DNA from: Pseudomonas huaxiensis
GTDB taxonomy: Bacteria; Pseudomonadota; Gammaproteobacteria; Pseudomonadales; Pseudomonadaceae
Direction of reading: 5' to 3'
Length of the DNA stretch: 64,000 bases
Assembly (NCBI RefSeq): GCF_003231275.1
Contig: NZ_QKVL01000010.1
Span: 1 to 64,000, forward strand
Under the pieces are notes generated by a model. That model had not been told where the DNA came from. It searched no databases and was given only the letters and a program-made list of their open reading frames with translations. Below are positions 45,205 through 54,770 of this stretch, piece after piece (positions within the stretch are counted from its first letter, which is position 1; the number at the start of each line of letters is the position of its first letter). The position numbers and the translations under genes were made by a program.

Positions 45205-45236
45205 TAAAAAATCCCGGCACCAGGCCGGGATTTTTC
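45205..45236. terminator. Bidirectional terminator between the DUF2867-like gene and rlmI
   Basis: ATCCCGGC (45211-45218) and GCCGGGAT (45224-45231) form a perfect 8-bp stem flanked by A6 and T5. It serves the gene ending at 45184 and probably the convergent gene ending at 45252. Confidence 0.87.
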
Positions 45237-45251
45237 ATTTCAGCGACGCAC

Positions 45252-46448
45252 TCAGCTGTTAGGCAGCAGGCGGCAGGTGATGCTCTTGATGTAGCGGGTT
45301 TCCGGGATTGCCGGGTGTACCGGGTGGTCCGGGCCCTGGCCGCCGCGCTCGAGGAGCTGGATGTTGCGGTCCAGGTGGCGGGCGCTGGTGAGCAGGATGT
45401 TCTGCAGGTCGTCTTCCGGCAGGTGCATCGAGCACGATGCGCTGACCAGGATGCCGTCCTTGCTGAGCAGGCGCATGGCCTGTTCGTTCAGGCGACGGTA
45501 GGCGCCTTCGCCGTTTTTCAGGTCTTTCTTGCGTTTGATGAAGGCGGGCGGGTCGGCGACGATCACGTCGAAGCGCTCTTCCGAAGCCTTCAGCTCGCGC
45601 AGCGCGGCGAACACGTCGCCTTCGATGCAGGTCATTTTCTCGGCGAAGCCGTTCAGCGCGGCATTGCGCTCTACGCCATCGAGGGCGAAGCTCGAGGCGT
45701 CGACGCAGAACACTTCGCTGGCGCCGAAGGCCGCAGCCTGCACGCCCCAGCCGCCGATGTAGCTGAACAGATCAAGCACGCGCTTGCCCTTGACGTACGG
45801 CGCCAGGCGCGCGCGGTTCATGCGGTGGTCGTAGAACCAGCCGGTCTTCTGGCCTTCCATCACCGGCGCTTCGAACTTCACGCCGTTCTCTTCCAGCGCA
45901 ACCCATTCCGGCACTTCGCCGTAGGCGGTCTCGACATAACGCTCCAGACCTTCGGCATCGCGGGCGGACGAGTCGTTCTTGAACAGCACGCCGCTCGGCT
46001 TGAGCACCTGGATCAGCGCGGCGAGGACGTCATCGCGGTGACGCTCCATGGCCGGCGAGGCCAGTTGCACCACGAGAATGTCGCCGAAACGGTCGACCAC
46101 CAGGCCCGGCAGCAGGTCGGAATCGCCGTAGACCAGGCGATAGAACGGCTTGTCGAACAGGCGCTCGCGCAGCGACAGGGCGACGTTCAGGCGGTGTACC
46201 AGCAGCGATTTGTCCAGTGCCAGCTTGACGTCGCGCGACAGCAGGCGGGCGCAGATCAGGTTGTTCGGGCTCAGGGCGACGATGCCCAGGCCCTTGCCGC
46301 CCGCGGTTTCCAGAATGGCCTGGTCGCCGGCCTTGAAGCCATGCAGCGGGGTGGCGGCGACGTCGATTTCGTTGCTGTAGACCCACAGGTGGCCAGCGCG
46401 CAGGCGGCGGTCAGCGTTGGCTTTGAGGCGAAGGGTGGGCAGGGACAT
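45252..46448 (-). CDS. rlmI: 23S rRNA (cytosine-C5) methyltransferase RlmI-like
   Basis: A 398-residue SAM-dependent methyltransferase. An N-terminal PUA RNA-binding domain (about 1-75, LRLKANADRRLRAGHLWVYSNEID) is followed by the EEHEH-like linker and a Rossmann domain with the SAM motif VLDLFSYIGGWGVQAAAFGA, the motif IV DPPAFIKRKKDLKNGEGAYRRLNEQA and SASCSMHLPED with the catalytic cysteine region. The E. coli homologue makes m5C1962 in 23S rRNA. The ATG at 46448 gives MSLPTLRLK, the usual start; the longer open frame upstream is dropped. Confidence 0.88.
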   Translation of the reverse strand: MSLPTLRLKANADRRLRAGHLWVYSNEIDVAATPLHGFKAGDQAILETAGGKGLGIVALSPNNLICARLLSRDVKLALDKSLLVHRLNVALSLRERLFDKPFYRLVYGDSDLLPGLVVDRFGDILVVQLASPAMERHRDDVLAALIQVLKPSGVLFKNDSSARDAEGLERYVETAYGEVPEWVALEENGVKFEAPVMEGQKTGWFYDHRMNRARLAPYVKGKRVLDLFSYIGGWGVQAAAFGASEVFCVDASSFALDGVERNAALNGFAEKMTCIEGDVFAALRELKASEERFDVIVADPPAFIKRKKDLKNGEGAYRRLNEQAMRLLSKDGILVSASCSMHLPEDDLQNILLTSARHLDRNIQLLERGGQGPDHPVHPAIPETRYIKSITCRLLPNS

Positions 46449-46603
46449 GACGTCGCTCCGGGAAAAAAGAGCGGGAGTATAGCCTGTCGACCAGGCGAGC
46501 ACTGCGCCGGCGCGACAAATTGCAGGCCAGCGGCCGGTATTTTGCGTGGCGCCTCGCTGTACTGATCAGGTTAGAATTCCCCGTCAGCCGCGAGTGTGAA
46601 TTT

Positions 46604-47470
46604 ATGACCCCGGAACTAACCGCCGAACAGATCCAGCAAGCCTTGCAAGGCATCAGCGTCCCGCCCCAACCGCAGATCATGGTGGACCTGCAGATGGAGC
46701 AGTACATGCCCGATCCCGACCTTGAGGTGATCGCCAAGCTGATTTCCCAGGACCCTGGCCTGTCTGGCGCGTTGCTGAAGATCGTCAACTCGCCGTATTA
46801 CGGCCTGACCAACAAGATCGCCTCGATCCAGCGCGCGGTGAACCTGCTGGGCAGCCGTTCGATCATCAACCTCATCAACGCTCAGTCGATCAAGGGCGAG
46901 ATGAGCGATGAAACCATCGTCACCCTCAACCGTTTCTGGGATACGGCCCAGGACGTGGCGATGACCAGCCTGACCCTGGCCAAGCGCTTTGGCTCCCAGG
47001 CGGTGGACGAGGCTTACGCGTTGGGTCTGTTCCACGATTGCGGCGTGCCGCTGATGCTCAAGCGCTTCCCTGAATACATGAGCGTGCTGGAAGACGCCTA
47101 CGCCAGTGCTGGCGATCACCAGCGGGTGGTGGACACCGAGAACCAGGTGTTCAACACCAACCATGCGGTGGTGGGCTACTACACGGCCAAGTCCTGGCGC
47201 CTGCCGGAGCATGTCAGCACCGCCATCGCCAACCACCACAACGCCCTGGCGGTGTTCAGCGACGACTCGCCGCGCAGTGCACCGCTGAAGAACCTGCTGG
47301 CGATCCTGAAGATGGCCGAGCACATCTGCGCATCGCACCGGGTGCTGGGCAACCAGAGCGTGGACCACGAATGGAATACCGTCGGGCACCTGGTGCTGGA
47401 CTATATCGGCCTGTCGGAATACGACTTCGAGAGCCTCAAGCAAACCATCCGCGAACTGGGCAGCCATTGA
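46604..47470 (+). CDS. HDOD domain protein
   Basis: A 288-residue protein made almost entirely of an HDOD domain (about residues 20-225): PQIMVDLQMEQYMPDPDLEVIAKLISQDPGLSGALLKIVNSPYYGL, AVNLLGSRSIINLINAQSI, and GLFHDCGVPLMLKRFPEYM. In HDOD proteins the HD catalytic metal site is not complete, so they act as binding or signalling modules, often with cyclic-di-GMP or two-component pathways. No GGDEF, EAL or receiver domain is attached. It lies 3 bp upstream of mutM on the same strand, so the two are co-transcribed. The ATG at 46604 gives MTPELTAEQI. Confidence 0.9.
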   Translation: MTPELTAEQIQQALQGISVPPQPQIMVDLQMEQYMPDPDLEVIAKLISQDPGLSGALLKIVNSPYYGLTNKIASIQRAVNLLGSRSIINLINAQSIKGEMSDETIVTLNRFWDTAQDVAMTSLTLAKRFGSQAVDEAYALGLFHDCGVPLMLKRFPEYMSVLEDAYASAGDHQRVVDTENQVFNTNHAVVGYYTAKSWRLPEHVSTAIANHHNALAVFSDDSPRSAPLKNLLAILKMAEHICASHRVLGNQSVDHEWNTVGHLVLDYIGLSEYDFESLKQTIRELGSH

Positions 47471-47473
47471 TCC

Positions 47474-48286
47474 ATGCCGGAACTACCTGAAGTCGAAACC
47501 ACTCGCCGGGGCATCGCCCCTTACCTCGAAGGCCAGCGTGTCAGCCGGGTGATCGTGCGTGAGCGGCGCCTGCGCTGGCCGATCCCCGAAGACCTCGACG
47601 TGCGGTTGTCCGGGCAGCGTTTCGTCTCGGTGGAGCGACGCGCCAAATACCTGTTATTGAATGCCGAGGTGGGGACGCTGATCAGCCACCTGGGTATGTC
47701 CGGCAACTTGCGGTTGGTGGAAATTGGTTTGCCGGCGGAAAAGCACGAGCATGTGGATATCGAGCTGGAGTCCGGCCTGGCGCTGCGCTACACCGATCCG
47801 CGGCGCTTCGGCGCGATGCTCTGGAGCCAGGCGCCGCTGGAGCACGAACTGCTGATCCGGCTTGGTCCGGAGCCGCTGACTGACCTGTTCGATGGCGAAC
47901 GGCTGTTCCAGCTGTCTCGCGGGCGGTCGATGGCGGTGAAGCCGTTCATCATGGATAACGCCGTGGTGGTGGGGGTTGGCAACATCTACGCGACCGAAGC
48001 GCTGTTCGCGGCGGGTATCGATCCGCGCCGCGAGGCGGGCGGGATTTCCCGGGCGCGTTACCTGCGGCTGGCGATCGAGATCAAGCGCATCCTCGCGGCG
48101 GCGATCGAGCGAGGCGGCACCACCTTGCGGGACTTCATCGGCGGGGATGGCCAGCCGGGGTACTTCCAGCAGGAGCTGTTCGTCTATGGGCGGGGTGAGG
48201 AGCCGTGCAAGGTGTGTGGCACGGTGTTGCGGGAAGTGAAGCTGGGGCAGCGGGCCAGTGTGTTTTGTCCGCGGTGTCAGAAGTAG
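47474..48286 (+). CDS. mutM: Formamidopyrimidine-DNA glycosylase
   Basis: A 270-residue base-excision repair glycosylase/AP lyase that removes 8-oxoguanine and formamidopyrimidines. After Met removal, Pro2 and Glu3 are the catalytic residues ([14 protein letters not shown]). The conserved Lys lies in [14 protein letters not shown], and [11 protein letters not shown] and the H2TH region [22 protein letters not shown] follow. A C-terminal zinc finger is complete (CKVC and CPRC, in the stretch 245-269). It follows the HDOD gene by 3 bp. A very long hairpin begins 4 bp after the stop. Confidence 0.97.
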   Translation: MPELPEVETTRRGIAPYLEGQRVSRVIVRERRLRWPIPEDLDVRLSGQRFVSVERRAKYLLLNAEVGTLISHLGMSGNLRLVEIGLPAEKHEHVDIELESGLALRYTDPRRFGAMLWSQAPLEHELLIRLGPEPLTDLFDGERLFQLSRGRSMAVKPFIMDNAVVVGVGNIYATEALFAAGIDPRREAGGISRARYLRLAIEIKRILAAAIERGGTTLRDFIGGDGQPGYFQQELFVYGRGEEPCKVCGTVLREVKLGQRASVFCPRCQK

Positions 48287-48290
48287 GTCG

Positions 48291-48396
48291 TTGCTGGATT
48301 GACGGGACTCATCGCTGGCAAGCCAGCTCCCACAGGGGTTTGAGCCGGTCCATGTGGGAGCTGGCTTGCCAGCGATGAGTCCCGCCAATCCAGCAA
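48291..48396. repeat. Extended REPIN with 44-nt arms between mutM and ggt
   Basis: Arms at 48291-48334 and 48353-48396 match at 43 of 44 positions, with an 18-nt loop. The inner 30 nt of each arm is the ordinary CTGG REP (CTGGCAAGCCAGCTCCCACA). The outer 14 nt, TTGCTGGATTGACG and its near-perfect mirror, are not part of the other REPs here. It sits between convergent mutM and ggt and would terminate or protect both transcripts. Confidence 0.93.
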
Positions 48397-48401
48397 GAAT
48401 C

Positions 48402-50086
48402 TCAGGGCTTCACCACCTCTGAACTGCCCACCCCACGCGGATCACTCGCCGCCTCCAGCTTTCCATTCCGCTTGTCCCAGAACAGCACCTGCTGATTGCC
48501 GTAGCTGCGTCCCAGATCCTTCAGCTCATAACCGCGTGCCCGCAGCGCCTGCTGCTCCGTCTCGCTGAATGCGCCCGGCTCATGCTCCACCACATCCGGC
48601 AAATACTGGTGGTGATAGCGCGGCACCGCCGGCCAAGTGTCCACCGGCCGACCGTTCAGGTACTCCAGCATCGACAGCAGCACCATGCTCGGAATCCGGC
48701 TGCCGCCCGGCGTACCGAAGGCGGCGAACTCTCCAGGGCTCTCGATGAAGCTCGGGCTCATGCTCGACAGCGGTCGCTTGCCAGCCGCCACGGCGTTGGC
48801 CTGGCTACCGCTCAGGCCGTAGCTGTTGCTGCCGTGCGGGTCGGCGGCGAAGTCGTCCATTTCGTTGTTCAGCACCACGCCAGTGCCGGGCGCGGTGAAG
48901 GCTGCGCCGAAAGGCAGGTTGACGGACAAGGTCGCCGCCACGGCATTGCCGTCGGCGTCGATCACCGCGAAGTGGGTGGTGTGGTCGCCTTCGCGCCAGG
49001 CGGGCGACGGCGGCAGGCGGCTGCTCGGTGTGGCGTCGTGCACGTCGATGCTGTCGGCCAGCTCGATCAGGTGCGAGCGCGACAGCAGGCGTGGCACGGG
49101 GTTATCCACATGGTCCGGGTCGCCGAGCAGGCCTCGGTCGCGGTAGGCCCGGCGCAAGACTTCCAGCACATAGTGGGCGCGCTGCACCTTGTCGGCGCTG
49201 TGCCATGGCAGGCGCTGGAGCATCGCCAGGCTCTGGGCGATGGCCACGCCGCCGGCGGACGGCGGCGGGGCGCTGATCAGTTCGCGCTGGTCGGCAAGGC
49301 GATAGCGCAGCGGCTCGCGCTCGGCGGTGCGGTAGCTGGCGAGGTCGTCCAGGCTCCAGATGCCGCCGGCGGCGTTGACTTCCCGCACCAGCGTTTGCGC
49401 CACCCGACCCCGGTAGAAACCGTCGCGGCCCTGATCGGCCAAGCGTTGCAGGGTTGCGGCCAGTTCCGGCTGGCGGATCGCTTGGCCGAGGGCCGGCACT
49501 TCATTGCGGTCGAGAAACAGTCGGGCGCTTTCGGCGTCGTCGCGCAATGCGTTGAGGCGCAGGGTGGCGCGGTCGCGGTAGATGCGGTCGACGGCGAACC
49601 CCTGGTTGGCGAGGCGAATGGCCGGCGCCAGGCTGCTGCGCAGCGGAAGTTTGCCGTAGCGCGCGGCCAGTTCGTCCAGCGCAGCGGGCAGGCCGGGGAT
49701 GGCCGCCGCCAGCGGACCGTTGATCGACAGGCCGGGTTCGACCTTGCCGTCTTTCAGGTACATGTCCGCCGTGGCGTTACCCGGCGCCTTTTCACGGGCG
49801 TCGATAAAGCGGTAGCCGATGGGCGTGCCGGACTGGCGCAGCAGGAAGAAGCCGCCTCCACCGAGGCCAGAGCCATACGGCTCGACCACGGCCAGCGCGG
49901 CGCTCACGGCAATCGCCGCGTCGAAGGCGTTGCCGCCCTGGCTGAGAATTTCCCGCGCCGCAGCGGTGGCTTCAGGATGGGGCGTGGCGATCGCCGCGCG
50001 CCCAGGTCCGTCGGCCAGGGCCGCAACGCTGTACAGCGCCAGGCTGGCGCCGAGGAACAACGATCGGAGAGGGGCGACGCCCCGCA

Positions 50087-50087
<1 letters not shown>
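48402..50087 (-). CDS. ggt: Gamma-glutamyltransferase
   Basis: A 561-residue Ntn hydrolase that cleaves glutathione and other gamma-glutamyl compounds in the periplasm. The signal peptide is about MRGVAPLRSLFLGASLALYSVAALA. The autoproteolysis site and nucleophile threonine lie in DHTTHFAVIDADGNAVAATLSVN (TTHF, near residue 365). Substrate-binding segments PLSSMSPSFIE and PGGSRIPSMVLLSMLEYLNG and the glycine-rich GLGGGGFFLLR are typical. Its ATG overlaps the stop of the ferredoxin gene (TGATG at 50087), so it is translationally coupled to it. It ends beside the 44-nt-arm hairpin. Confidence 0.93.
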
Positions 50088-50401
<314 letters not shown>

Positions 50402-50404
50402 TTA

Positions 50405-50430
50405 GCGCCCGCAGTGCACGCGGGCGCGGG
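50405..50430 (-). terminator. GC hairpin between coaD and the ferredoxin gene
   Basis: GCGCCCGC (50405-50412) pairs with GCGGGCGC (50420-50427). On the minus strand, the sense for coaD, there is no T-tract after it, so it is at best a weak terminator or mRNA end stabiliser. Confidence 0.4.
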
Positions 50431-50449
50431 TTTCAGGCCGGAGTTGAGA

Positions 50450-51001
<552 letters not shown>

Positions 51002-51042
51002 TCACCGGCCCAACGGACTATAGACAGCGCGGCCCGCTGTTG

Positions 51043-52641
51043 TCATGCAGGCATTTTCAGGCGTTTGGCGAGCTGCTCGCTGAGCCGGGCGCTGATGGCG
51101 TAGACCGACAATTGCGGGTTGGCGCCGATGCTGGTGGGGAACAGCGAGCCGTCGTGGATCGACAGGTTTTCCAGTTGATGATGCCGGCCAAGGCTGTCGC
51201 AGACGCTCTGGCGCGGGTCTTCGCCCATGGCGCAGCCGCCCATCACGTGGGCGCTGCCGAGGCGGGTGAGGAACAGTTCCAGCGACAGGTCGTCGATCAT
51301 CGAGCGGGCCTCAGCCAGGTTTTTTGCCGGACGGGCATGGCTATGCAGCGGCAGGACGCTTTCGGCCCCGGCGGCGAACTGAATCTGCGCCATGCTGTGA
51401 AATGCCCGGCGCACGCCGTCCCAGGCGTAGGCCGACACCGGGTAATCGAGCACCGGCGTGCCGTCGCCGCGCAACTGCACGCTGCCGCCAACGCTGTCCG
51501 GGTGAAAACCGTCGCGCAGCAGGGCCAGCATCACGTGGGTGTGGGGCAGGTCGGCCATGCGCAGGGCGTTGTCCTCGCCAAAGCCGCCGAGCAGCGTGGC
51601 GGCCAGGGCCGGGTGCAGCGGCGGCACTTCCAGCTTGTAGCCCATGGCGCCGGTGACACCGCCGCGCCACTGGAAATGGTCGCTGTAGATCGACTGCGGC
51701 GCACCGTAGAACGGGTTCACCGGTTCGGCGAAGCGTGCCGCGCTGAAGTTGACCAAGTGCAGGAAGGTTCGCTTGCCGAGACGCTGATGCGGGTCCGGGG
51801 CGTCCGAGCGCAGCAGCAGGGCCGGGCTGTTGATGCCGCCGCCAGCCAGCAGGTAGTGCCGCGCCCGTACCCGGATGCGCCGGCCCGTGGGCGCGACGCA
51901 GCGCGGGTCCATGGCCACGCAGTGCAGTTCGCGGATGCGCTGGCCGTCGTGTTCGAAACGCTCGGCGCGAGCGAGGTAGAGCAGCTCGCCGCCTTTTTCC
52001 AAGGTTGCCGGAATGCTGGTGACCAGCATCGATTGCTTGGCGTTGAGCGGGCAGCCCATGCCGCAATAGCCGAGGTTGCCGCAGCCGCGCACATTGCGCG
52101 GAATCACCTTCCAGTCCAGCCCGAGGGCCGCGCAGCCACGGCGCAGCACATCGTTGTTGGCGTTGGGCGGCACCTGCCAGGGGGCGATGTTCAGGCGCTG
52201 CTCCATGCGCTCGAACCAGGGCGCCAGGTCGTCCACGCCGAGGCCACTGACGCCGTGTTCACGGGCCCAGTGCTGCAAGGTCGGTTCCGGGGTGCGGAAG
52301 CTGGACGTCCAGTTGATCAGCGTGGTGCCGCCCACAGCGCGGCCTTGCAGGATAGTGATGGCGCCGTCCTTGCTCATGCGCCCGATGCCTTCCTGGTAGA
52401 GGCGGGCGTAGGCCTCGTGCTCGAGCATTTTGAAGTCGCTGCTGGTCTGCAGCGGGCCTTCTTCGATCAGCAGTACCCGATAACCAGCCGCGCTGAGGTG
52501 TTCCGCGCTGGTGGCGCCGCCCGCCCCGCTGCCGATGATGGCGATGTCGGTTTCCAGGGGCAGGTCCTGGCTCAGGGCGGAGCCGTCACGGGTTTTCCAG
52601 CCACGGGCGAGGCCGTCGCGGAACAGGTCGGGTACGGGCAT
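51043..52641 (-). CDS. GMC-family flavin oxidoreductase
   Basis: A 532-residue flavoprotein. The FAD-binding motif IAIIGSGAGGATSAEHLSAAGYRVLLIEEG lies at about residue 33, and a second block AVGGTTLINWTSSFRTPEP near residue 115. The C-terminal segment HVMGGCAMGEDPRQSVCDSLGRHHQLENLSIHDGSLFPTSIGANPQLSVYAIS is characteristic of GMC/choline-dehydrogenase-like enzymes. Cysteines around RNVRGCGNLGYCGMGCPLNAK resemble those in alcohol oxidases and membrane-linked sugar dehydrogenases. It has no signal peptide of its own; the next upstream gene encodes a TAT-signal partner, so it may be exported by hitchhiking. With the aldehyde dehydrogenase it probably oxidises an alcohol; the substrate is unknown. 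Confidence 0.85.
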   Translation of the reverse strand: MPVPDLFRDGLARGWKTRDGSALSQDLPLETDIAIIGSGAGGATSAEHLSAAGYRVLLIEEGPLQTSSDFKMLEHEAYARLYQEGIGRMSKDGAITILQGRAVGGTTLINWTSSFRTPEPTLQHWAREHGVSGLGVDDLAPWFERMEQRLNIAPWQVPPNANNDVLRRGCAALGLDWKVIPRNVRGCGNLGYCGMGCPLNAKQSMLVTSIPATLEKGGELLYLARAERFEHDGQRIRELHCVAMDPRCVAPTGRRIRVRARHYLLAGGGINSPALLLRSDAPDPHQRLGKRTFLHLVNFSAARFAEPVNPFYGAPQSIYSDHFQWRGGVTGAMGYKLEVPPLHPALAATLLGGFGEDNALRMADLPHTHVMLALLRDGFHPDSVGGSVQLRGDGTPVLDYPVSAYAWDGVRRAFHSMAQIQFAAGAESVLPLHSHARPAKNLAEARSMIDDLSLELFLTRLGSAHVMGGCAMGEDPRQSVCDSLGRHHQLENLSIHDGSLFPTSIGANPQLSVYAISARLSEQLAKRLKMPA

Positions 52642-52658
52642 GGGCGGGCTCTTGTCGG

Positions 52659-53180
52659 TCAGAATTTCGGCGGGCCGGGATAACCGCAGGTGCCCCAGGC
52701 GTCGGGCAGGCTGTACCAGGCCATCAGCAGCAGTTGCAGCAGCGAGCAGTAACCCTGGCGCAGCAGGTTCAGCGCGCTGTCCTGCCAGCGCAGCAGAAAG
52801 GCGCGGATATCTGCGGGGCTGGCCTGGTCCCAGGCGCCCCAGATGCCAGTGAGCGGGCCGCGGGTCAGCGGCAGTGCGAGCACGTCGAGCAGTTGTCGGG
52901 TCAGCGCGAGCATTTCCGGCGAGAGGCTGGCCAGCGTGTCGTCGAGACGGGCGAGCACCGCTTCCGTAGCGCTGGCGGGCGCGGCGCCCGCGAGGATCAC
53001 CGGCGTGATGGCGCGTAGCAGTGGCAGATCAGCCGTGCGCAGCACGCCTAAGCCGCTGGCGGGCGTTTCGGCGGTGCAACCGAGCAGGCTGGCACCGCCG
53101 AGGAATAGCGTGGCGCCGAAGCTGAACTTGAGCAGGCCGCGACGGTTGAGCGCGGCGGCGTGGGGCAGGCATGTTGTCAT
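52659..53180 (-). CDS. TAT-signal lipoprotein, small subunit partner of the GMC enzyme
   Basis: A 173-residue protein with a twin-arginine motif (LNRRGLLKFSFG), a hydrophobic h-region and a lipobox-like LLGC near residue 38, so it appears to be a TAT-exported lipoprotein. The mature part is helical and rich in Leu, with TADLPLLRAITPVILAG and a C-terminal YCSLLQLLLMAWYSLPDAWGTCGYPGPPKF. It resembles gluconate-2-dehydrogenase subunit 3 (PF13618) partners of GMC flavoproteins. It sits 17 bp upstream of the GMC gene on the same strand, supporting one complex. The start at 53180 places RR near the N terminus. Confidence 0.75.
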   Translation of the reverse strand: MTTCLPHAAALNRRGLLKFSFGATLFLGGASLLGCTAETPASGLGVLRTADLPLLRAITPVILAGAAPASATEAVLARLDDTLASLSPEMLALTRQLLDVLALPLTRGPLTGIWGAWDQASPADIRAFLLRWQDSALNLLRQGYCSLLQLLLMAWYSLPDAWGTCGYPGPPKF

Positions 53181-53202
53181 TATTGTCGGGCCTGTGCAGC
53201 GA

Positions 53203-54606
53203 TCAGCGGATGAAGAAACGGTACACCAGTTGTTGCAGACGTTTGCCATAAGGCGGGTAGATCAACCGCGCCAGGTTCAGGCGTTGCTTGGCCAGCACGC
53301 CCTTGGCCTGGCTGAAGGTCTGGAAGCCTTCGTAGCCGTGGTAGTGGCCCATGCCGGAAGGGCCGACGCCGCCGAACGGCAGGTCATCCTGGGCCACGTG
53401 CAGCAGGGTGTCGTTGAGGCAGGCACCGCCGGAATGGGTGTTTTCCAGCACCAGGTTCTGTTCGCCGCGCTCGTAGCCGAAGTAGTAAAGCGCCAGCGGA
53501 CGCGGTCGCTGATTGATGTAGGCAATGGCTTCGTCGATATGCCGGTAAGGCACGATGGGCAGCAACGGGCCGAAAATTTCGTCCTGCATCACCTGCATCT
53601 GCGCGTGGGTGTCTTGCAGCAGATAGGGTGGCAGGCGGCGACCCTGCAGCGGTTCGTCCGGGTACAGGTTGGTCACCGTGGCGCCTTGCAAGCGGGCGTC
53701 ATCAAGGTAGCCGTTGAGCCGGGCCAGGTGGCGATCGCTGATGATCGCCGTGTAGTCCGGGTTGCCCTGCACCTGTGGGTAAAAGCGTTTTACCGCCTCG
53801 CGGTAGGCGTCGATAAAGCCGGCGATCCGCTCTTCCGGTACCAGCACGTAGTCCGGCGCGACGCAGGTCTGCCCGGCGTTGAGGGTCTTGCCGAAGGCGA
53901 TGCGCTCGGCGGCGTCGGCCAGCGGCACGCGGGAGGAGACGATGGCCGGCGATTTGCCGCCCAGTTCCAGAGTCACCGGGGTGAGGTTGTCGGCGGCGGC
54001 GCGCATCACGTGGCGACCGATGCTGGTGGCGCCGGTGAACAGCAGGTGGTCGAACGGCAGGCGGGAGAACGCCTCGCCGACGTCGGCTTCGCCCAGCACC
54101 ACGCTGACCATGTCCGTGGGGAACACCGATTCCAGCAGGTTCTTGAGTACCAAGCCGGTGGCCGGCGTGGTTTCGCTGAGCTTGAGCATCACCCGATTGC
54201 CCGCAGCCAGGGCGCCGGTGAGCGGGCCAATGGCGAGAAACAGCGGGTAGTTCCACGGCACGATCACCCCGACCACGCCCAGCGGTTGGTAGTGCACGCG
54301 CGCACTGGCAGGCTGGAAGGCCAGGCCGACGCTGCGGCGGCGGGACTTCATCCAGTGGCCGAGGTGTTTTTCCGCATGGGCCAGGCCCAACACGCTGGGC
54401 ATGAGTTCAGCCAGCCGGGTTTCGTCGGCGCTGCGCCCGTTGAAGTCCTGGTCAATGGCGGTGACCAACTCGTCCTGTCGCTCGATCAGCGCCTGGCGCA
54501 GGGCCTTGAGCCATTGCCGGCGCTGGGCCAGGGGCGGCATGGGTAGGCGGTTGAAGGCGGCGCGCTGTTGTTCGAACAGGGCGTCGAGCCAGTCCAGCTG
54601 GGACAT
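53203..54606 (-). CDS. Coniferyl-aldehyde-dehydrogenase-type ALDH
   Basis: A 467-residue NAD(P)-dependent aldehyde dehydrogenase. The visible ALDH motifs are PWNYPLFLAIGPLTGALAAGN, the cofactor site FTGATSIGRHVM, the catalytic Glu in ELGGKSPAIV, and the nucleophile Cys in NAGQTCVAPDYVLVP. The C-terminal stretch IYPPYGKRLQQLVYRFFIR is typical of the membrane-associated CalB/YfmT and fatty-aldehyde group. Family names suggest coniferyl aldehyde, but long-chain or other aldehydes fit the neighbours as well. The start at 54606 has GGAGG 5 bp upstream; an ATG at 54618 has no ribosome site. It is divergent from a TetR gene. Confidence 0.85.
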   Translation of the reverse strand: MSQLDWLDALFEQQRAAFNRLPMPPLAQRRQWLKALRQALIERQDELVTAIDQDFNGRSADETRLAELMPSVLGLAHAEKHLGHWMKSRRRSVGLAFQPASARVHYQPLGVVGVIVPWNYPLFLAIGPLTGALAAGNRVMLKLSETTPATGLVLKNLLESVFPTDMVSVVLGEADVGEAFSRLPFDHLLFTGATSIGRHVMRAAADNLTPVTLELGGKSPAIVSSRVPLADAAERIAFGKTLNAGQTCVAPDYVLVPEERIAGFIDAYREAVKRFYPQVQGNPDYTAIISDRHLARLNGYLDDARLQGATVTNLYPDEPLQGRRLPPYLLQDTHAQMQVMQDEIFGPLLPIVPYRHIDEAIAYINQRPRPLALYYFGYERGEQNLVLENTHSGGACLNDTLLHVAQDDLPFGGVGPSGMGHYHGYEGFQTFSQAKGVLAKQRLNLARLIYPPYGKRLQQLVYRFFIR

Positions 54607-54633
54607 CGGGACCTCCATGACTAATTGTTTCGG

Positions 54634-54651
54634 CTAGAGCATATACTCTAG
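54634..54651. promoter_or_regulatory. Candidate TetR operator upstream of the ALDH gene
   Basis: CTAGAG-CATATA-CTCTAG is a perfect 18-bp dyad with 6-bp arms, 28 bp upstream of the ALDH start and between it and the divergent TetR-family gene. Its central CATATA could overlap a -10 element. Confidence 0.6.
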
Positions 54652-54770
54652 TTGGCCTTTTTGTGCGGCCCTGCCAGCGATGAATTCCCCACATTCAGCG
54701 GATGCACGCACACCATTGAGGCCGTAAGATTAACCAAACATTTCAAGCTCACGCTTTTGGAGCTGGCGTC

